Positions 1-8,923 of a DNA stretch of 64,000 bases are shown here, in pieces; positions within the stretch are counted from its first letter, which is position 1; the number at the start of each line of letters is the position of its first letter. Made by a program: the position numbers and the translations under genes. Under the pieces are notes generated by a model. It ran no database searches, was not told the DNA's origin, and saw only the letters and a program-made list of their open reading frames with translations. The stretch comes from Mycolicibacterium goodii (GTDB lineage Bacteria; Actinomycetota; Actinomycetes; Mycobacteriales; Mycobacteriaceae), in assembly GCF_001187505.1 (NCBI RefSeq), contig NZ_CP012150.1, forward strand, positions 496,001-560,000, in the 5' to 3' direction.

Positions 1-188
1 GTGCAGAACACATCCCACGCCGTCACCCAGGCCGGGTGCCCGGTGCCGAACCGGAACGCCGGGTCCAGCCCGGCGTCGTCGAACGCGATGAGCCACCCCC
101 ACCCCGCGCGGTAGCCGAACCACATCAGGGCATAGACCACGGCGGCCAGCACCGCCGTCGTGATCAGCAATCCCCTTGTTCGGTCCAC
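1..188 (-). CDS. PAP2-like membrane protein, N-terminal part (runs off window)
   Basis: About 62 codons are visible, starting with GTG at 188 and leaving the window at base 1. The start reads VDRTRGLLITTAVLAAVV and continues into a hydrophobic stretch with aromatic residues (YALMWFGYR), so this is an N-terminal membrane segment. A short loop with DDAGLDPAF follows. The layout resembles the first helix of PAP2/phosphatidic acid phosphatase membrane proteins, but the catalytic motifs would lie outside the window, so the family call is tentative. The neighbouring gene at 257-772 is divergent. An alternative start a few codons further in is possible. Confidence 0.5.
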   Translation of the reverse strand, partial: MDRTRGLLITTAVLAAVVYALMWFGYRAGWGWLIAFDDAGLDPAFRFGTGHPAWVTAWDVFC

Positions 189-256
189 CCGACCATCTCT
201 ACCAGCGCCTGCCGTGGCGCCACCTTCGAGACGTCCCGGCGAGCTACCGTGCAGGG

Positions 257-772
257 GTGGCACTGTTCCTGCGAAAGCTGTTGCGCATCGGCGAACTGCC
301 CGATGCGCTGCGGGCCGAGGCCGAGACCGAAGGCGTCCTGTTCCTCGCCGAGTACGTCCCGGTGACCAGGCGGTTCAGCGGTGCCATCCCCGGCAAGCGG
401 GCCGCGGGCAGCGTGTCGAGCTACGCCGGTGCCGTCGTGCTCACCGAGCAACGCGCGCTCGCCACGCTGGCGACGTTGCCGAAGCTGGCGGGCCGCACCG
501 TCGACCAGCCGTGGTCGGCGCCTCAGCAGGGCGCGGTGGCGGCGCGGATCGCCGCCGACGGCCTCACGATCGAGGCCGACCTGGCCGAGGTGGGCCGACG
601 CTGCAGCCGTTCGGAAAGCTCTTTCCACAACCATTTCGAAGGCCACCTTTCGCTGCACTACAAGGTCGAGATACCCGAGGACGTCCTCTCACGGTTGCCG
701 CTGCGGTCGCTGGCGTTCGACGTGGGACCGGAGTACGTGTTCCGCGCCGTGGGCGTGCAGTACCACCCGTAG
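257..772 (+). CDS. Conserved hypothetical protein
   Basis: A 171-residue protein that I do not recognise by function. I chose GTG at 257 (VALFLRKLLRIGELP) because the same frame is open upstream only to a TTG at 176, which would overlap the start of the divergent membrane gene. No signal peptide or clear membrane helix is seen. The sequence has an even mix of beta-prone stretches (VVLTEQRALATL, LRSLAFDVGPEYVFRAVGVQ) and no obvious catalytic motif. It sits between a membrane protein and the sulfatase gene and ends 83 nt before the latter. Codon composition is typical of its neighbours. Confidence 0.55.
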   Translation: MALFLRKLLRIGELPDALRAEAETEGVLFLAEYVPVTRRFSGAIPGKRAAGSVSSYAGAVVLTEQRALATLATLPKLAGRTVDQPWSAPQQGAVAARIAADGLTIEADLAEVGRRCSRSESSFHNHFEGHLSLHYKVEIPEDVLSRLPLRSLAFDVGPEYVFRAVGVQYHP

Positions 773-855
773 GGATGAGTTGCTCCCGATGAGCCAAACG
801 GTTGCGGGACCGCGGCCGAGGCTGTTCGGTCGTCACCGGAACGGAAGGATGCGAT

Positions 856-2250
856 GTGACCGAGCCGCAACGGCAGAACCTGCTGATCGTGCACTGGCAT
901 GACCTGGGCCGACACCTGGGCGCCTACGGCCATGCCGATGTGCACAGCCCCCGGTTGGACCAACTCGCACGTGAAGGCATCCTGTTCACCCGCGCGCATG
1001 CCACCGCGCCGTTGTGCTCGCCGTCGCGGGGTTCGCTGTTCACCGGGCGCTACCCGCAGAGCAACGGCCTGGTCGGCCTGGCCCACCACGGTTGGGAGTA
1101 CCGTGCGGGCGTCCGCACGCTGCCGCAGATCCTGTCCGAATCCGGTTGGCGCACCGCATTGTTCGGCATGCAGCACGAGACCTCGTTTCCCAGCCGGCTC
1201 GGCTTCGACGAGTTCGACGTGTCGAATTCGTTCTGTGAGTATGTCGTCGAGCAGGCCACCCGCTGGCTCGCCGAGCCGCCGAGGCGGCCGTTTCTGCTCA
1301 CGGCCGGTTTCTTCGAGACGCACCGCCCCTATCCGCGTGACCGCTACGAACCCGCCGACCCCGCCGCCGTGGTGGTACCCGGCTATCTGCCCGACACCGA
1401 CGAGGTGCGCGAGGACCTCGCCGAGTTCCACGGGTCGATCGCGGTCGCCGACGCCAAGGTCGGCGAACTGCTCGACGCGCTGGCGGCCGCAGGCCTCGAC
1501 GACGACACCTGGGTGGTGTTCATGACCGACCACGGTCCGGCGTTGCCGCGGGCCAAGTCGACGCTGTACGACGCGGGCACCGGTATCGCGATGATCGTCC
1601 GGCCGCCGCGTTCGGCGGGCATCGCACCGCACCGGTACGAGGACCTGTTCAGCGGTGTGGACCTGCTGCCGACCCTGCTCGAGCTTCTCGGCGTGCCGAT
1701 CCCCGACGACGTCGAAGGCCTCTCGCATGCGGCCGCCCTGACCGACGGCGGAAACGATCCTGCTCGGGATCTCCCGCAGGTGCGCACCGAGGTGTACACC
1801 GCCAAGACCTACCACGATTCCTTCGACCCGATCCGCGCGGTGCGGACCAAGGATTACAGCTACATCGAAAACTACGCTCCCCGAACACTGTTGGATCTGC
1901 CGTGGGACATCGCCGACAGTCCGCCGGGCCGCATTCTCGCCCCCGACGTGCTCGCGCCGCGCCCCAGCCGCGAACTCTACGATCTGGTGGCCGATCCGGG
2001 TGAGACGAACAACCTGCTGGGGCCGGATGCCTGCCCTGACACCGCAGACAAGGCCGAGGCGGTCGCCGCCGAACTCGCCCTGTTGCTCAACGACTGGCGC
2101 GAGAAGACCAACGACGTCATACCGTCGGACTTCGCGGGCACCAGGATCTCCGAGCGGTACACCGAGACCTATCTGGCGATCCATGGTCGTCCGGCCACCA
2201 GCCGGTCGGCGATCGCGGCCGATCGCGGGATCGACGAGACGCACCGATAG
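856..2250 (+). CDS. Type I sulfatase (alkaline phosphatase superfamily)
   Basis: A 464-residue sulfatase expected to hydrolyse a sulfate ester or sulfamate using a formylglycine made from Cys. The formylglycine motif C-S-P-S-R is at residues 54-58, inside APLCSPSRGSLFTGRYP. A late metal-binding signature, MTDHGPA, is also present. The N-terminal metal site reads HWHDLG, where many sulfatases have two adjacent aspartates. The closest family feel is heparan N-sulfatase-like (RTLPQIL, GHYPQSN-type loop). I chose GTG at 856 because a GGAAGG ribosome site lies just before it; the frame itself is open further upstream. It precedes the sulfotransferase stf0 in the same direction, as Rv0296c precedes Rv0295c in M. 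tuberculosis, suggesting opposed roles on a sulfated metabolite. No signal peptide is seen. Confidence 0.87.
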   Translation: MTEPQRQNLLIVHWHDLGRHLGAYGHADVHSPRLDQLAREGILFTRAHATAPLCSPSRGSLFTGRYPQSNGLVGLAHHGWEYRAGVRTLPQILSESGWRTALFGMQHETSFPSRLGFDEFDVSNSFCEYVVEQATRWLAEPPRRPFLLTAGFFETHRPYPRDRYEPADPAAVVVPGYLPDTDEVREDLAEFHGSIAVADAKVGELLDALAAAGLDDDTWVVFMTDHGPALPRAKSTLYDAGTGIAMIVRPPRSAGIAPHRYEDLFSGVDLLPTLLELLGVPIPDDVEGLSHAAALTDGGNDPARDLPQVRTEVYTAKTYHDSFDPIRAVRTKDYSYIENYAPRTLLDLPWDIADSPPGRILAPDVLAPRPSRELYDLVADPGETNNLLGPDACPDTADKAEAVAAELALLLNDWREKTNDVIPSDFAGTRISERYTETYLAIHGRPATSRSAIAADRGIDETHR

Positions 2251-2271
2251 TTTCGCTCACAATGAGCGAAA
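2251..2271. terminator. Short perfect hairpin after the sulfatase gene
   Basis: A perfect 9-bp inverted repeat (TTTCGCTCA / TGAGCGAAA) with a 3-nt loop begins at the base after the sulfatase stop codon. It could end transcription before stf0. It is not followed by a T-run, so an operator role is also possible. Confidence 0.45.
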
Positions 2272-2315
2272 AGACTTGACACTGCGAACAATAGGCGCAG
2301 CAAACTGTCTGCGGT

Positions 2316-2329
2316 TAGAGTCACCGTCA
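2316..2329 (+). promoter_or_regulatory. Probable leaderless promoter of stf0
   Basis: A TAGAGT -10 hexamer at 2316-2321 ends 7 nt before the ATG at 2329. This spacing would place transcription initiation at the A of the start codon, the usual leaderless arrangement in mycobacteria. No ribosome-binding site is seen before the ATG. The -35 is weak; a TTGACA at 2276-2281 is too far upstream for this -10. Confidence 0.45.
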
Positions 2330-3132
2330 TGTCCGACCGCCCCACCGCCTACCTGGTGCTGGCATCCCAGCGCAGCGGCTCGACCCTGCTGGTGGAGTCC
2401 CTGCGCGCCACCGGTGTGGCCGGTGAGCCGCAGGAGTTCTTCCAGTATCTGCCGAACACCAGCATGAGCCCACAACCGCGGGAGTGGTTCGCCGACATCG
2501 AGGACGAATCGATCCTGCGGCTGCTCGATCCGCTCATCGAGGGCAAGCCCGATCTGGCACCGGCGACCATCTGGCGCGACTACATCCAGACCGTCGGCCG
2601 CACCCCCAACGGGGTGTGGGGCGGCAAGCTCATGTGGAACCAGACCTCACTGCTGATGCAACGCGCCAAGGATCTGCCGGACCGCTCCGGTTCGGGCCTG
2701 CTGTCGGCCATCCGGGATGTGGTGGGCAGCGATCCGGTGCTCATCCACATCCACCGGCCCGACGTGGTGTCCCAAGCCGTGTCGTTCTGGCGGGCGGTGC
2801 AGACCCGGGTGTGGCGCGGTCGGCCCGATCCGTTCCGCGATGCGCGCGCCGAGTACCACCCGGGCGCGATCGCCCACGTGATCACGATGCTGCGCGCCCA
2901 GGAGGAGGGCTGGCGCAACTGGTTCGCCGAAGAGAATGTCACCCCGATCGAAGTCGACTATCCGTACCTGTGGCGCAATCTCACCGAGGTCGTCGCGACG
3001 GTGCTCGAGGCGCTCGGCCAGGATCCCCGCCTGGCGCCTGCGCCGGTGCTCGAGCGGCAGGCCAATGAGCGTTCCGACGAGTGGGTCGAGCGCTACCGCC
3101 GCGACGCCGAACGCGACGGCCTCCCGCTGTGA
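2329..3132 (+). CDS. stf0: Trehalose 2-sulfotransferase Stf0
   Basis: A 267-residue PAPS-dependent sulfotransferase. The N-terminal PAPS-binding loop is visible as [15 protein letters not shown] (about residues 10-24), followed by the GEPQEFFQ segment typical of Stf0. The length matches the family (267 residues). Stf0 sulfates trehalose at C2, the first step toward sulfated trehalose lipids. In M. tuberculosis this feeds sulfolipid-1, whereas M. smegmatis lacks the full sulfolipid pathway. It lies next to the ESX-3 region and a sulfatase, as in M. tuberculosis (Rv0295c). The gene is probably transcribed leaderless. It converges on the tam-like gene, 15 nt away. Confidence 0.92.
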   Translation: MSDRPTAYLVLASQRSGSTLLVESLRATGVAGEPQEFFQYLPNTSMSPQPREWFADIEDESILRLLDPLIEGKPDLAPATIWRDYIQTVGRTPNGVWGGKLMWNQTSLLMQRAKDLPDRSGSGLLSAIRDVVGSDPVLIHIHRPDVVSQAVSFWRAVQTRVWRGRPDPFRDARAEYHPGAIAHVITMLRAQEEGWRNWFAEENVTPIEVDYPYLWRNLTEVVATVLEALGQDPRLAPAPVLERQANERSDEWVERYRRDAERDGLPL

Positions 3133-3147
3133 TCCCTCGGCGCAAAC

Positions 3148-3912
3148 TCACCGGATCCGGGCCACCACGAACACCCGCCGGAACGGGAAATACGTGATGC
3201 CGTCGGGGCGCCTGGGGTAGGCCTCGGCGAGCAACGGGATGATGGCCTCGCGGTAGGCCTGCCATGCCACGTCGTCGAGACGGCTTCTGACCTGGGTGAG
3301 CGCGGTACCGGTGATCCAGTCCAGAACCGGTGTCGCACCGGTCAATTCGTGCACATACGTGGTCTCCCAAGCGTCGACGATGCACCCGGCGTCGGTGAGC
3401 AGCCCGGCGTAGTCCACCGGGTCGTCGACCTGATGCGCGTCGCGCCACGGCATGTCGCGCAGGGCCTCGGCGAAGGCCTCGCTGCGCGCGACGGTGCGCA
3501 CCGCGCGGTGCGACGGCGAATCGAAGTTCCCTGGCACCTGGAACGCCAGCCATGCCCCCGCCGGCAGCCGACCCGCCCACGTCACAATCCGCTCGCGGTG
3601 CGACGGCACCCACTGCAGCGCGGCATTCGAGACGACCACGTCGGTATCGGGCGCCGGTTCCCACTCCTCGATGGCACCGACCCGGGCATCGACGCCGCGT
3701 TCGCGGGCCGCGGCCACCATCTCCGGCGAGGAGTCCCAGGCCTCCAGCTTCGCCTCCGGCCAGCGCTGTGCCAGCGACGCGGTGAGGTTGCCGGGGCCGC
3801 AGCCCAGGTCGACGACCCGGCGCGGGGCCTGCGCGCCGACGCGGGCCAGCAGCTCGAAGAACGGGCGCCCTCGGTGATCTGCGAAGTTCAGGTAGGTCTC
3901 GGGATTCCACAC
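3148..3912 (-). CDS. tam: Trans-aconitate 2-methyltransferase-like SAM methyltransferase
   Basis: A 254-residue class I SAM-dependent methyltransferase. SAM-binding motif I is DLGCGPG at residues 35-41, followed by the acidic end of beta-2 ([10 protein letters not shown]) and the [10 protein letters not shown] segment characteristic of Tam. The C-terminal part ([32 protein letters not shown]) also matches Tam proteins. Tam methylates trans-aconitate, a by-product that inhibits aconitase. I chose GTG at 3912 ([10 protein letters not shown]), which matches the short N-terminus of the family; the frame is open to 3951. It is divergent from the amidohydrolase and convergent with stf0, the same arrangement as Rv0294 in M. 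tuberculosis. Confidence 0.85.
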   Translation of the reverse strand: MWNPETYLNFADHRGRPFFELLARVGAQAPRRVVDLGCGPGNLTASLAQRWPEAKLEAWDSSPEMVAAARERGVDARVGAIEEWEPAPDTDVVVSNAALQWVPSHRERIVTWAGRLPAGAWLAFQVPGNFDSPSHRAVRTVARSEAFAEALRDMPWRDAHQVDDPVDYAGLLTDAGCIVDAWETTYVHELTGATPVLDWITGTALTQVRSRLDDVAWQAYREAIIPLLAEAYPRRPDGITYFPFRRVFVVARIR

Positions 3913-3956
3913 CAGGCCGATTCTGCCTCCACCCGGGCGGGCTGACATCATCGCTG

Positions 3957-4844
3957 ATGATGGACGAGATCACAGCGGTGCGCGGTATCTGGTCGGAGCT
4001 CGGCCTGCCCGGCCTTGTCGACGTACACACCCACTTCATGCCGAAGAACGTCATGGACAAGGTGTGGCAGTACTTCGACAGCCAGGGCCCGCTGATCGGC
4101 CGGCCGTGGCCGATCACCTACCGCGCCGACGAGCAGCAGCGCCTCGCGACGTTGCGCGAGTTCGGGGTCCGGCGGTTCACCTCGCTGGTCTACCCGCACA
4201 AACCCGATATGGCCGAGTGGCTCGACCAGTGGGCGCTGGAGTTCGCCCGCAACACGCCGGACTGTCTCACGACCGCGACGTTCTATCCGGAGGAATCCGC
4301 CAAACGCTACGTGGCCGACGCGATCGATGCGGGCACCCAGATCTTCAAGGTGCACATCCAGGTCGGCGCGTTCGACCCCAACGATCCGCTGCTGGACGAG
4401 GTGTGGGGCACCGTCGAGGACGCGGCCGTTCCCGTGGTGATCCACTGCGGTTCGGGCCCGGCGCCCGGCGAGTACACCGGACCGGACCGGATCGAAAAGC
4501 TCCTGGCCCGCCACCCACGCCTGGTGTTGATCATCGCGCACATGGGCATGCCGGAGTACCGCGAATTCCTCGACCTGGCCGAACGATTCGAGACCGTGCG
4601 GCTCGACACCACGATGGCGTTCACGCCGTTCACCGAGGCCATGTGCCCGTTCCCGCCCGGCGATCTGGGCCGGTTGTACGCCATGGGTGAGCGCATCCTG
4701 TTCGGCAGCGACTTCCCCAACATCCCGTACGGCTACGCCGACGCGCTGCGGCACACCGTGGAGCTGCCCGGCGTGGACGACACCTGGCGGCGCAATGTGC
4801 TGCACGACAACGCCGCACGGCTGTTCGGACTACCGCCCGGGTAG
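3957..4844 (+). CDS. Amidohydrolase 2 family metal-dependent hydrolase
   Basis: A 295-residue TIM-barrel hydrolase of the amidohydrolase-2 (aminocarboxymuconate decarboxylase-like) family. Metal ligands are visible: the HxH pair H24 and H26 in VDVHTHF, then H163 (IHCGSG), H195 (IAHMGMPE) and D252 (FGSDFPN). The family hydrolyses or decarboxylates small cyclic acids; the substrate here cannot be read from the sequence. Two methionines start the protein, so ATG at 3957 or 3960 may be used. It is divergent from tam, and the 44-nt gap must hold both promoters. The GT39 gene follows 36 nt downstream and could be cotranscribed. Confidence 0.85.
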   Translation: MMDEITAVRGIWSELGLPGLVDVHTHFMPKNVMDKVWQYFDSQGPLIGRPWPITYRADEQQRLATLREFGVRRFTSLVYPHKPDMAEWLDQWALEFARNTPDCLTTATFYPEESAKRYVADAIDAGTQIFKVHIQVGAFDPNDPLLDEVWGTVEDAAVPVVIHCGSGPAPGEYTGPDRIEKLLARHPRLVLIIAHMGMPEYREFLDLAERFETVRLDTTMAFTPFTEAMCPFPPGDLGRLYAMGERILFGSDFPNIPYGYADALRHTVELPGVDDTWRRNVLHDNAARLFGLPPG

Positions 4845-4880
4845 CACTCACAGCCCGTTTACAGCCTGCTCAGGCACGGT

Positions 4881-6635
4881 ATGCCCATGACGACCTCGCG
4901 GTGGGAGCGCGTGGGCCTGGTCACCCTGCTGACCGTGACCGCGGTGCTGTACCTGTGGCATCTGGCGATCAACGGCTACGGCAACGACTTCTACGCCGCG
5001 GCCGCGCAGGCCGGGGCGCAGAGTTGGTCGGCGTGGTTCTTCGGCGCGCTCGACGCGCAGGACTTCATCACGGTGGACAAACCGCCTGCGGCGTTGTGGA
5101 TCACCGGCCTTTCGGTGCGCGTGTTCGGGCTGAGCCCGTGGTCGGTGCTGGCACCGCAGGCGGTGATGGGTGTCGCGGCGGTGGGGGTGCTGTATGCGAC
5201 CGTGCGGCGCACGCTGGCCGGTACCCGCCACGCCGCCGTGGGTGCCCTGCTGGCCGGTGCGATCCTGGGCCTCACCCCGGCCGCGGCGCTGCTGTTCCGG
5301 TTCAACAATCCCGATGCGCTGCTGGTGCTGTTGCTGGTGGTCGCCGCCTACTGCCTGATCCGCGCGGTCGAGTCGGCGGCCGTGTGGTGGCTGGTGGCCG
5401 TCGGTGCCGCCCTGGGTGCGGCGTTCCTGACGAAGATGCTGCAGGGTTTCCTGGTGGCACCGGCCTTTGCGCTGACCTATCTGCTGCTGGCGCCGACAAC
5501 GTGGCGACGGCGCGCGATGCAGCTGCTCGCGGGCTGCGCGGCACTGATCGTCACCGCCGGATGGTGGATCGTGGTGGTGCAGCTCGTCCCGCCAGTTGAG
5601 CGCCCGTTCGTCGGCGGGTCGACCGACGACACCGAGCTCGAACTCGCCGTGGGCTACAACGGAATTGACCGCATCGTCGGCAACGGGCACGCCGTCCGCA
5701 CCGGCGTCGGCAGGCTGTTCACCGGCGAGGTCGGCATCGAGATCGGCTGGCTGCTGCCCGCGGCCGCGGTGGCCGCCGCGTTCGGGATTCATCTCGCGGC
5801 GCGACGCCGGCTTCCCCGTACCCAACTGGCCGCGTTGGTGATGTGGACGGTGTGGTTGTCGGTCGCCGCGATCGTGTTCGGATACATGCGCGGCATGGTG
5901 CACGCGTACTACACCGTGATGCTGGCACCGGCCATCGGTGGGCTGATCGGCTGTGGTGCCGTGTGGGGTTGGCAGCGCCGCGCCCGCCTCGACGGCAGGT
6001 CCTGGCTGGCCGCGATGGGTGTCTCGGCGACGCTGAGCGCAGCGGTGTTGCTGCACCGCAACGGTTTTGCGTCGGTCCCACTGCTGGTCACGCTCCTCGG
6101 TGCCGCGTCGGCCGCCGCGCTCGGCGTGTTGGCCGGGCGGCGGGTCGCGCCGGTGGCGGCCGTGGCAGGCGCCGTCGTCGCGGTGCTGCCCACCGCCGCG
6201 GTCGCGGTCGCGACGGCGATGACGCCGCATCACGGCAGCCAGCCGTTGGCGGTGCAACAGGAACGCGGCGACGGTTGGCTGGGTGATCTGGCGTCCAACC
6301 GTGATCTTGCGGGTCTGCTCGCCACGGCCACCACCCCGTGGTCGGCCGCCACCAACGGATCGCAGGCGGCCGCGGCCCTGGAGCTTGCGTCCGGCACCTC
6401 GGTGATGGCGGTCGGCGGGTGGCGTGGTGATCCCGTGCCGACGCTGCCGGAGTTCATCGACGACGTGCACGCGCGGCGCATCTCGTTCTACGTCGAGGCG
6501 GGGCGGCCGCTGCACGGTGAGGTGATCCGCAGCGCCAACCACACCAGAGCCCACACACGCGAGATCGCCGACTGGGTCGCCGCGCACTACCCGGGCGTCA
6601 GGATCGGCTCGGCCACCGTCTACCGGTTGCTGTGA
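4881..6635 (+). CDS. GT39/YkcB-type membrane glycosyltransferase
   Basis: A 584-residue polytopic membrane protein with many hydrophobic helices from about residue 11 onward and a soluble C-terminal part after about residue 440. The first extracytoplasmic loop has N35-D36 (GYGNDFYAAAAQAG), then SWSAWFFGALD and the VDKPPAALW motif with D66-K67, all typical of the PMT/ArnT-like GT-C family and especially YkcB-like proteins. Such enzymes move a sugar from a polyprenyl-phosphate donor to an acceptor outside the membrane. The C-terminal end (TLPEFIDDVHARRISFYV, ATVYRLL) is the conserved small domain of this subfamily. The last 16 nt overlap the convergent eccE3 gene. Confidence 0.85.
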   Translation: MPMTTSRWERVGLVTLLTVTAVLYLWHLAINGYGNDFYAAAAQAGAQSWSAWFFGALDAQDFITVDKPPAALWITGLSVRVFGLSPWSVLAPQAVMGVAAVGVLYATVRRTLAGTRHAAVGALLAGAILGLTPAAALLFRFNNPDALLVLLLVVAAYCLIRAVESAAVWWLVAVGAALGAAFLTKMLQGFLVAPAFALTYLLLAPTTWRRRAMQLLAGCAALIVTAGWWIVVVQLVPPVERPFVGGSTDDTELELAVGYNGIDRIVGNGHAVRTGVGRLFTGEVGIEIGWLLPAAAVAAAFGIHLAARRRLPRTQLAALVMWTVWLSVAAIVFGYMRGMVHAYYTVMLAPAIGGLIGCGAVWGWQRRARLDGRSWLAAMGVSATLSAAVLLHRNGFASVPLLVTLLGAASAAALGVLAGRRVAPVAAVAGAVVAVLPTAAVAVATAMTPHHGSQPLAVQQERGDGWLGDLASNRDLAGLLATATTPWSAATNGSQAAAALELASGTSVMAVGGWRGDPVPTLPEFIDDVHARRISFYVEAGRPLHGEVIRSANHTRAHTREIADWVAAHYPGVRIGSATVYRLL

Positions 6636-7540
6636 GCCGCTTCCCGCCGACCTTCGTGTTCGACCGACCCGAAGACGGCGCCGGGCAAGGCGACCGGGGT
6701 TCCTTCGAGCCGGTCGGTCGAGAGCGGGTTCAGCGCTGCCAGCGCGGGCCGGTGCCGACCGCGCACCGGGGTCAGACCGGCCAGGGCCGCCTTGGCGGGC
6801 GGTCGGTCGGTGGTGCGTATCGCGGCAGCCACCGTCAGCTTCGGCTGCGTGGGTGATCCGGTGAATTCCAGTGCGGTCCAGGTTTCTTCGGCGGGCAGGC
6901 CGCCGACCTCGGCGAGCACCTCGTCGAGCCGGTCGTCGACCTTGACGCGGTACGCCGCGACCCAGCCTGCGTCGTCGGTGACCCCGCGCCAGGTCTCCTT
7001 GCCGGGCACCGGAAGCGGGGTGTCCACGCCGTCGACGATCGTGACGGTCCAGCCCCGCTCGCGCAGATGGTCGGCGAGCCTGCGGCCGACGACCTCGGTG
7101 GTGTCGTGCAACGGAATCCGCGGTGAGCGTGCCTGCAGCGCAGGAAGGTTGTCGACCGCGTTCACGGTGAGGCTGATCCAGCTGCGCCTGGCGCCGCCCG
7201 CGTCGCGGTGGGTGATCCGCACCTTGTCGCAGGTGATGCCGAACCGGTCGAGATAGCCGACCACGATGGGCAACTGGGCCGGTGCGGCCGGGTCGACCCG
7301 CAGCACCACGGTCGCCTTGGACGTGTCCGTGTCGACGGTGTCCGTGGCGCGGTTGCGTCGCACGATCGCGATACCGCGACCGATCCTGGTGGTGAGGAAC
7401 ATACCGCCCCACCAGGCCAGCAGCACGATCACCGCGGCGCTCGAGACACCGAGAACCCAACGCTCGGTGGTGGTTTGCCACGGACGGGCCAGCACCGCCG
7501 CGACGACGAACAGGGATGCCAACGCGATCCGGACGGTCAT
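6620..7540 (-). CDS. eccE3: ESX-3 membrane component EccE3
   Basis: A 306-residue ESX-3 core component, the last gene of the locus. Two transmembrane helices are near the N-terminus (ALASLFVVAAVLA about residues 6-18, and WVLGVSSAAVIVLLAWW about 27-43), followed by a soluble domain. EccE lies at the periphery of the EccBCDE membrane complex. The start ATG at 7540 overlaps the mycP3 stop by 4 nt (ATGA), which sets the start; the frame is open further upstream only inside mycP3. The 3' end overlaps the convergent glycosyltransferase gene by 16 nt. Length and position match Rv0292. Confidence 0.92.
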   Translation of the reverse strand: MTVRIALASLFVVAAVLARPWQTTTERWVLGVSSAAVIVLLAWWGGMFLTTRIGRGIAIVRRNRATDTVDTDTSKATVVLRVDPAAPAQLPIVVGYLDRFGITCDKVRITHRDAGGARRSWISLTVNAVDNLPALQARSPRIPLHDTTEVVGRRLADHLRERGWTVTIVDGVDTPLPVPGKETWRGVTDDAGWVAAYRVKVDDRLDEVLAEVGGLPAEETWTALEFTGSPTQPKLTVAAAIRTTDRPPAKAALAGLTPVRGRHRPALAALNPLSTDRLEGTPVALPGAVFGSVEHEGRREAAHSNR

Positions 7541-8922
7541 GTGGTGTTGTCCTTCCGACGGTAGGTGGCATAGCAGGCGGCGCCGACCGCCAGTGCCAGC
7601 ACTGCGGTGCCCGCGAACGCGACGATGCGCGGGGTGTTGTCGCGCGGTTCGGGCTCCGGTGGCGCGGCGATGGGCCTGCCCGCGGGAACGTCCGGCCCGT
7701 CGAGCGGCACATCGGCGAGGTCCCAGGTGAGGGCGGCCACCGGATCGACCATGCCAGCGCCGATGAGGTTGGACGGCGACCGCGCGGCACCCTGCGCCGT
7801 GCTGGTCAGGCGGTGGACCACCTGTCGCGCGGTCAGATCCGGATACTTGCTGCGCACCAGGGCGGCCACCCCGGAGACGTACGCCGCCGCATAGCTGGTC
7901 CCGTTGAGCGGCACCACCCGGTCCCGATCGGACGGCACCGCATTGGACAGGCCGCCGTCGGGGGCATTGCTCACCGAGACGATGTTCTCCCCCGGCGCGG
8001 CGATGCCGACCCACGGGCCCGCCATGCTGAATCCGGACGGTTGCCCGGTCGAGTTGACCGCACCGACCGACAGCACATAGGGCTGCCACCACGACGGGAT
8101 CGAGACCGACGTGACGCCGTTCCAGTTGCGCGGGTCTGCCGGTGTACCCGCGGGCAGCGGATTGGATTCGCATGCGGCGCCGGTCGCGACGCCACCGCGG
8201 TTGTTGCCCGCCGCGGCGACGATCACCGCGTCCTTCTCCAGTGCCGCATAACGCAGGGCCGCGCCGAGTTCGGTCTGGTCGATGGTCTTGTCCGCGGGCA
8301 GGCAGGTCACCATGGAGATGTTGATGACGCGGGCGCCCATGTCGGCAGCGCGTACCACGGCGCGCGCGAGCGTCGCGACATCGCTTGCGGCCCTTGTCTC
8401 GTCGGTGTCGGCGCCGGGCGTGCGCGGCGAGAACCGCGGCGAGTTCTGGCGGATCGAGATCAGCCTGGCCTCCGGCGCGACGCCGGAGAACCCGTCCGGG
8501 CCGGGCTGACCCGCGATCAGACCCGCGACCGAGGTGCCGTGCCCGTCGCAGTCGGTGAGGCCGTCGGTCGACTCGATGAAGTCACCACCGGCCTCGACGT
8601 TGGGCAGACGCGGCCCCGGCCGCACACCGGTGTCGATAACCGCGACGGTCTGACCGGCACCGCGGCTGTGCCGCCAGGCACCGGAGAGATTGAGCGCCAG
8701 CTGATTCGGGCTCACCGCGCCGGGGTCGGTGCCGGGCAGCACGGAGGTCGTGACGCATTCGCCGCGCTGCATCATCGGCACCGCGGGCCCCGCGGTGCCC
8801 GGCGGCGGAGCGATCTGCGGGTCCACCTGCGGTGGGCTGACGGCGCCCGCGGACGGGCATCCGATCAGCAGTACCAGACCGGCCGTCGCCAGGACGCCCA
8901 GGCTCTTGTGGATCACCGGCAC
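7537..8922 (-). CDS. mycP3: Mycosin-3, ESX-3 subtilisin-like protease
   Basis: A 461-residue secreted, membrane-anchored serine protease. Counting from GTG at 8922, the catalytic triad is D97 (AVIDTGV), H128 (DGHGTSVAG) and S343 (NGTSYAAAYVSG), with the oxyanion-hole N240 (AAAGN). An N-terminal signal peptide (LGVLATAGLVLLIG) and a C-terminal membrane helix (IVAFAGTAVLALAVGAACYA) ending in a basic tail complete the mycosin plan. MycP stabilises the ESX membrane complex on its periplasmic side and cleaves some substrates. GTG at 8916 is an alternative start with better spacing to the AGGTGA ribosome site. The gene follows eccD3 with a 1-nt gap and overlaps eccE3 by 4 nt. Confidence 0.94.
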   Translation of the reverse strand: MPVIHKSLGVLATAGLVLLIGCPSAGAVSPPQVDPQIAPPPGTAGPAVPMMQRGECVTTSVLPGTDPGAVSPNQLALNLSGAWRHSRGAGQTVAVIDTGVRPGPRLPNVEAGGDFIESTDGLTDCDGHGTSVAGLIAGQPGPDGFSGVAPEARLISIRQNSPRFSPRTPGADTDETRAASDVATLARAVVRAADMGARVINISMVTCLPADKTIDQTELGAALRYAALEKDAVIVAAAGNNRGGVATGAACESNPLPAGTPADPRNWNGVTSVSIPSWWQPYVLSVGAVNSTGQPSGFSMAGPWVGIAAPGENIVSVSNAPDGGLSNAVPSDRDRVVPLNGTSYAAAYVSGVAALVRSKYPDLTARQVVHRLTSTAQGAARSPSNLIGAGMVDPVAALTWDLADVPLDGPDVPAGRPIAAPPEPEPRDNTPRIVAFAGTAVLALAVGAACYATYRRKDNTT

Positions 8923-8923
8923 A

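Noticed and set aside
658..2244. 528-codon minus-strand frame opposite the sulfatase
   Set aside because: Sulfatase motifs on the other strand are unambiguous; this frame has no recognisable features.
4848..7790. 980-codon open frame on the minus strand
   Set aside because: It lies opposite the GT39 gene and in the wrong frame of eccE3. Its composition (Arg, Gly, Asp, His-rich with no motifs) is typical of shadow frames in high-GC DNA.
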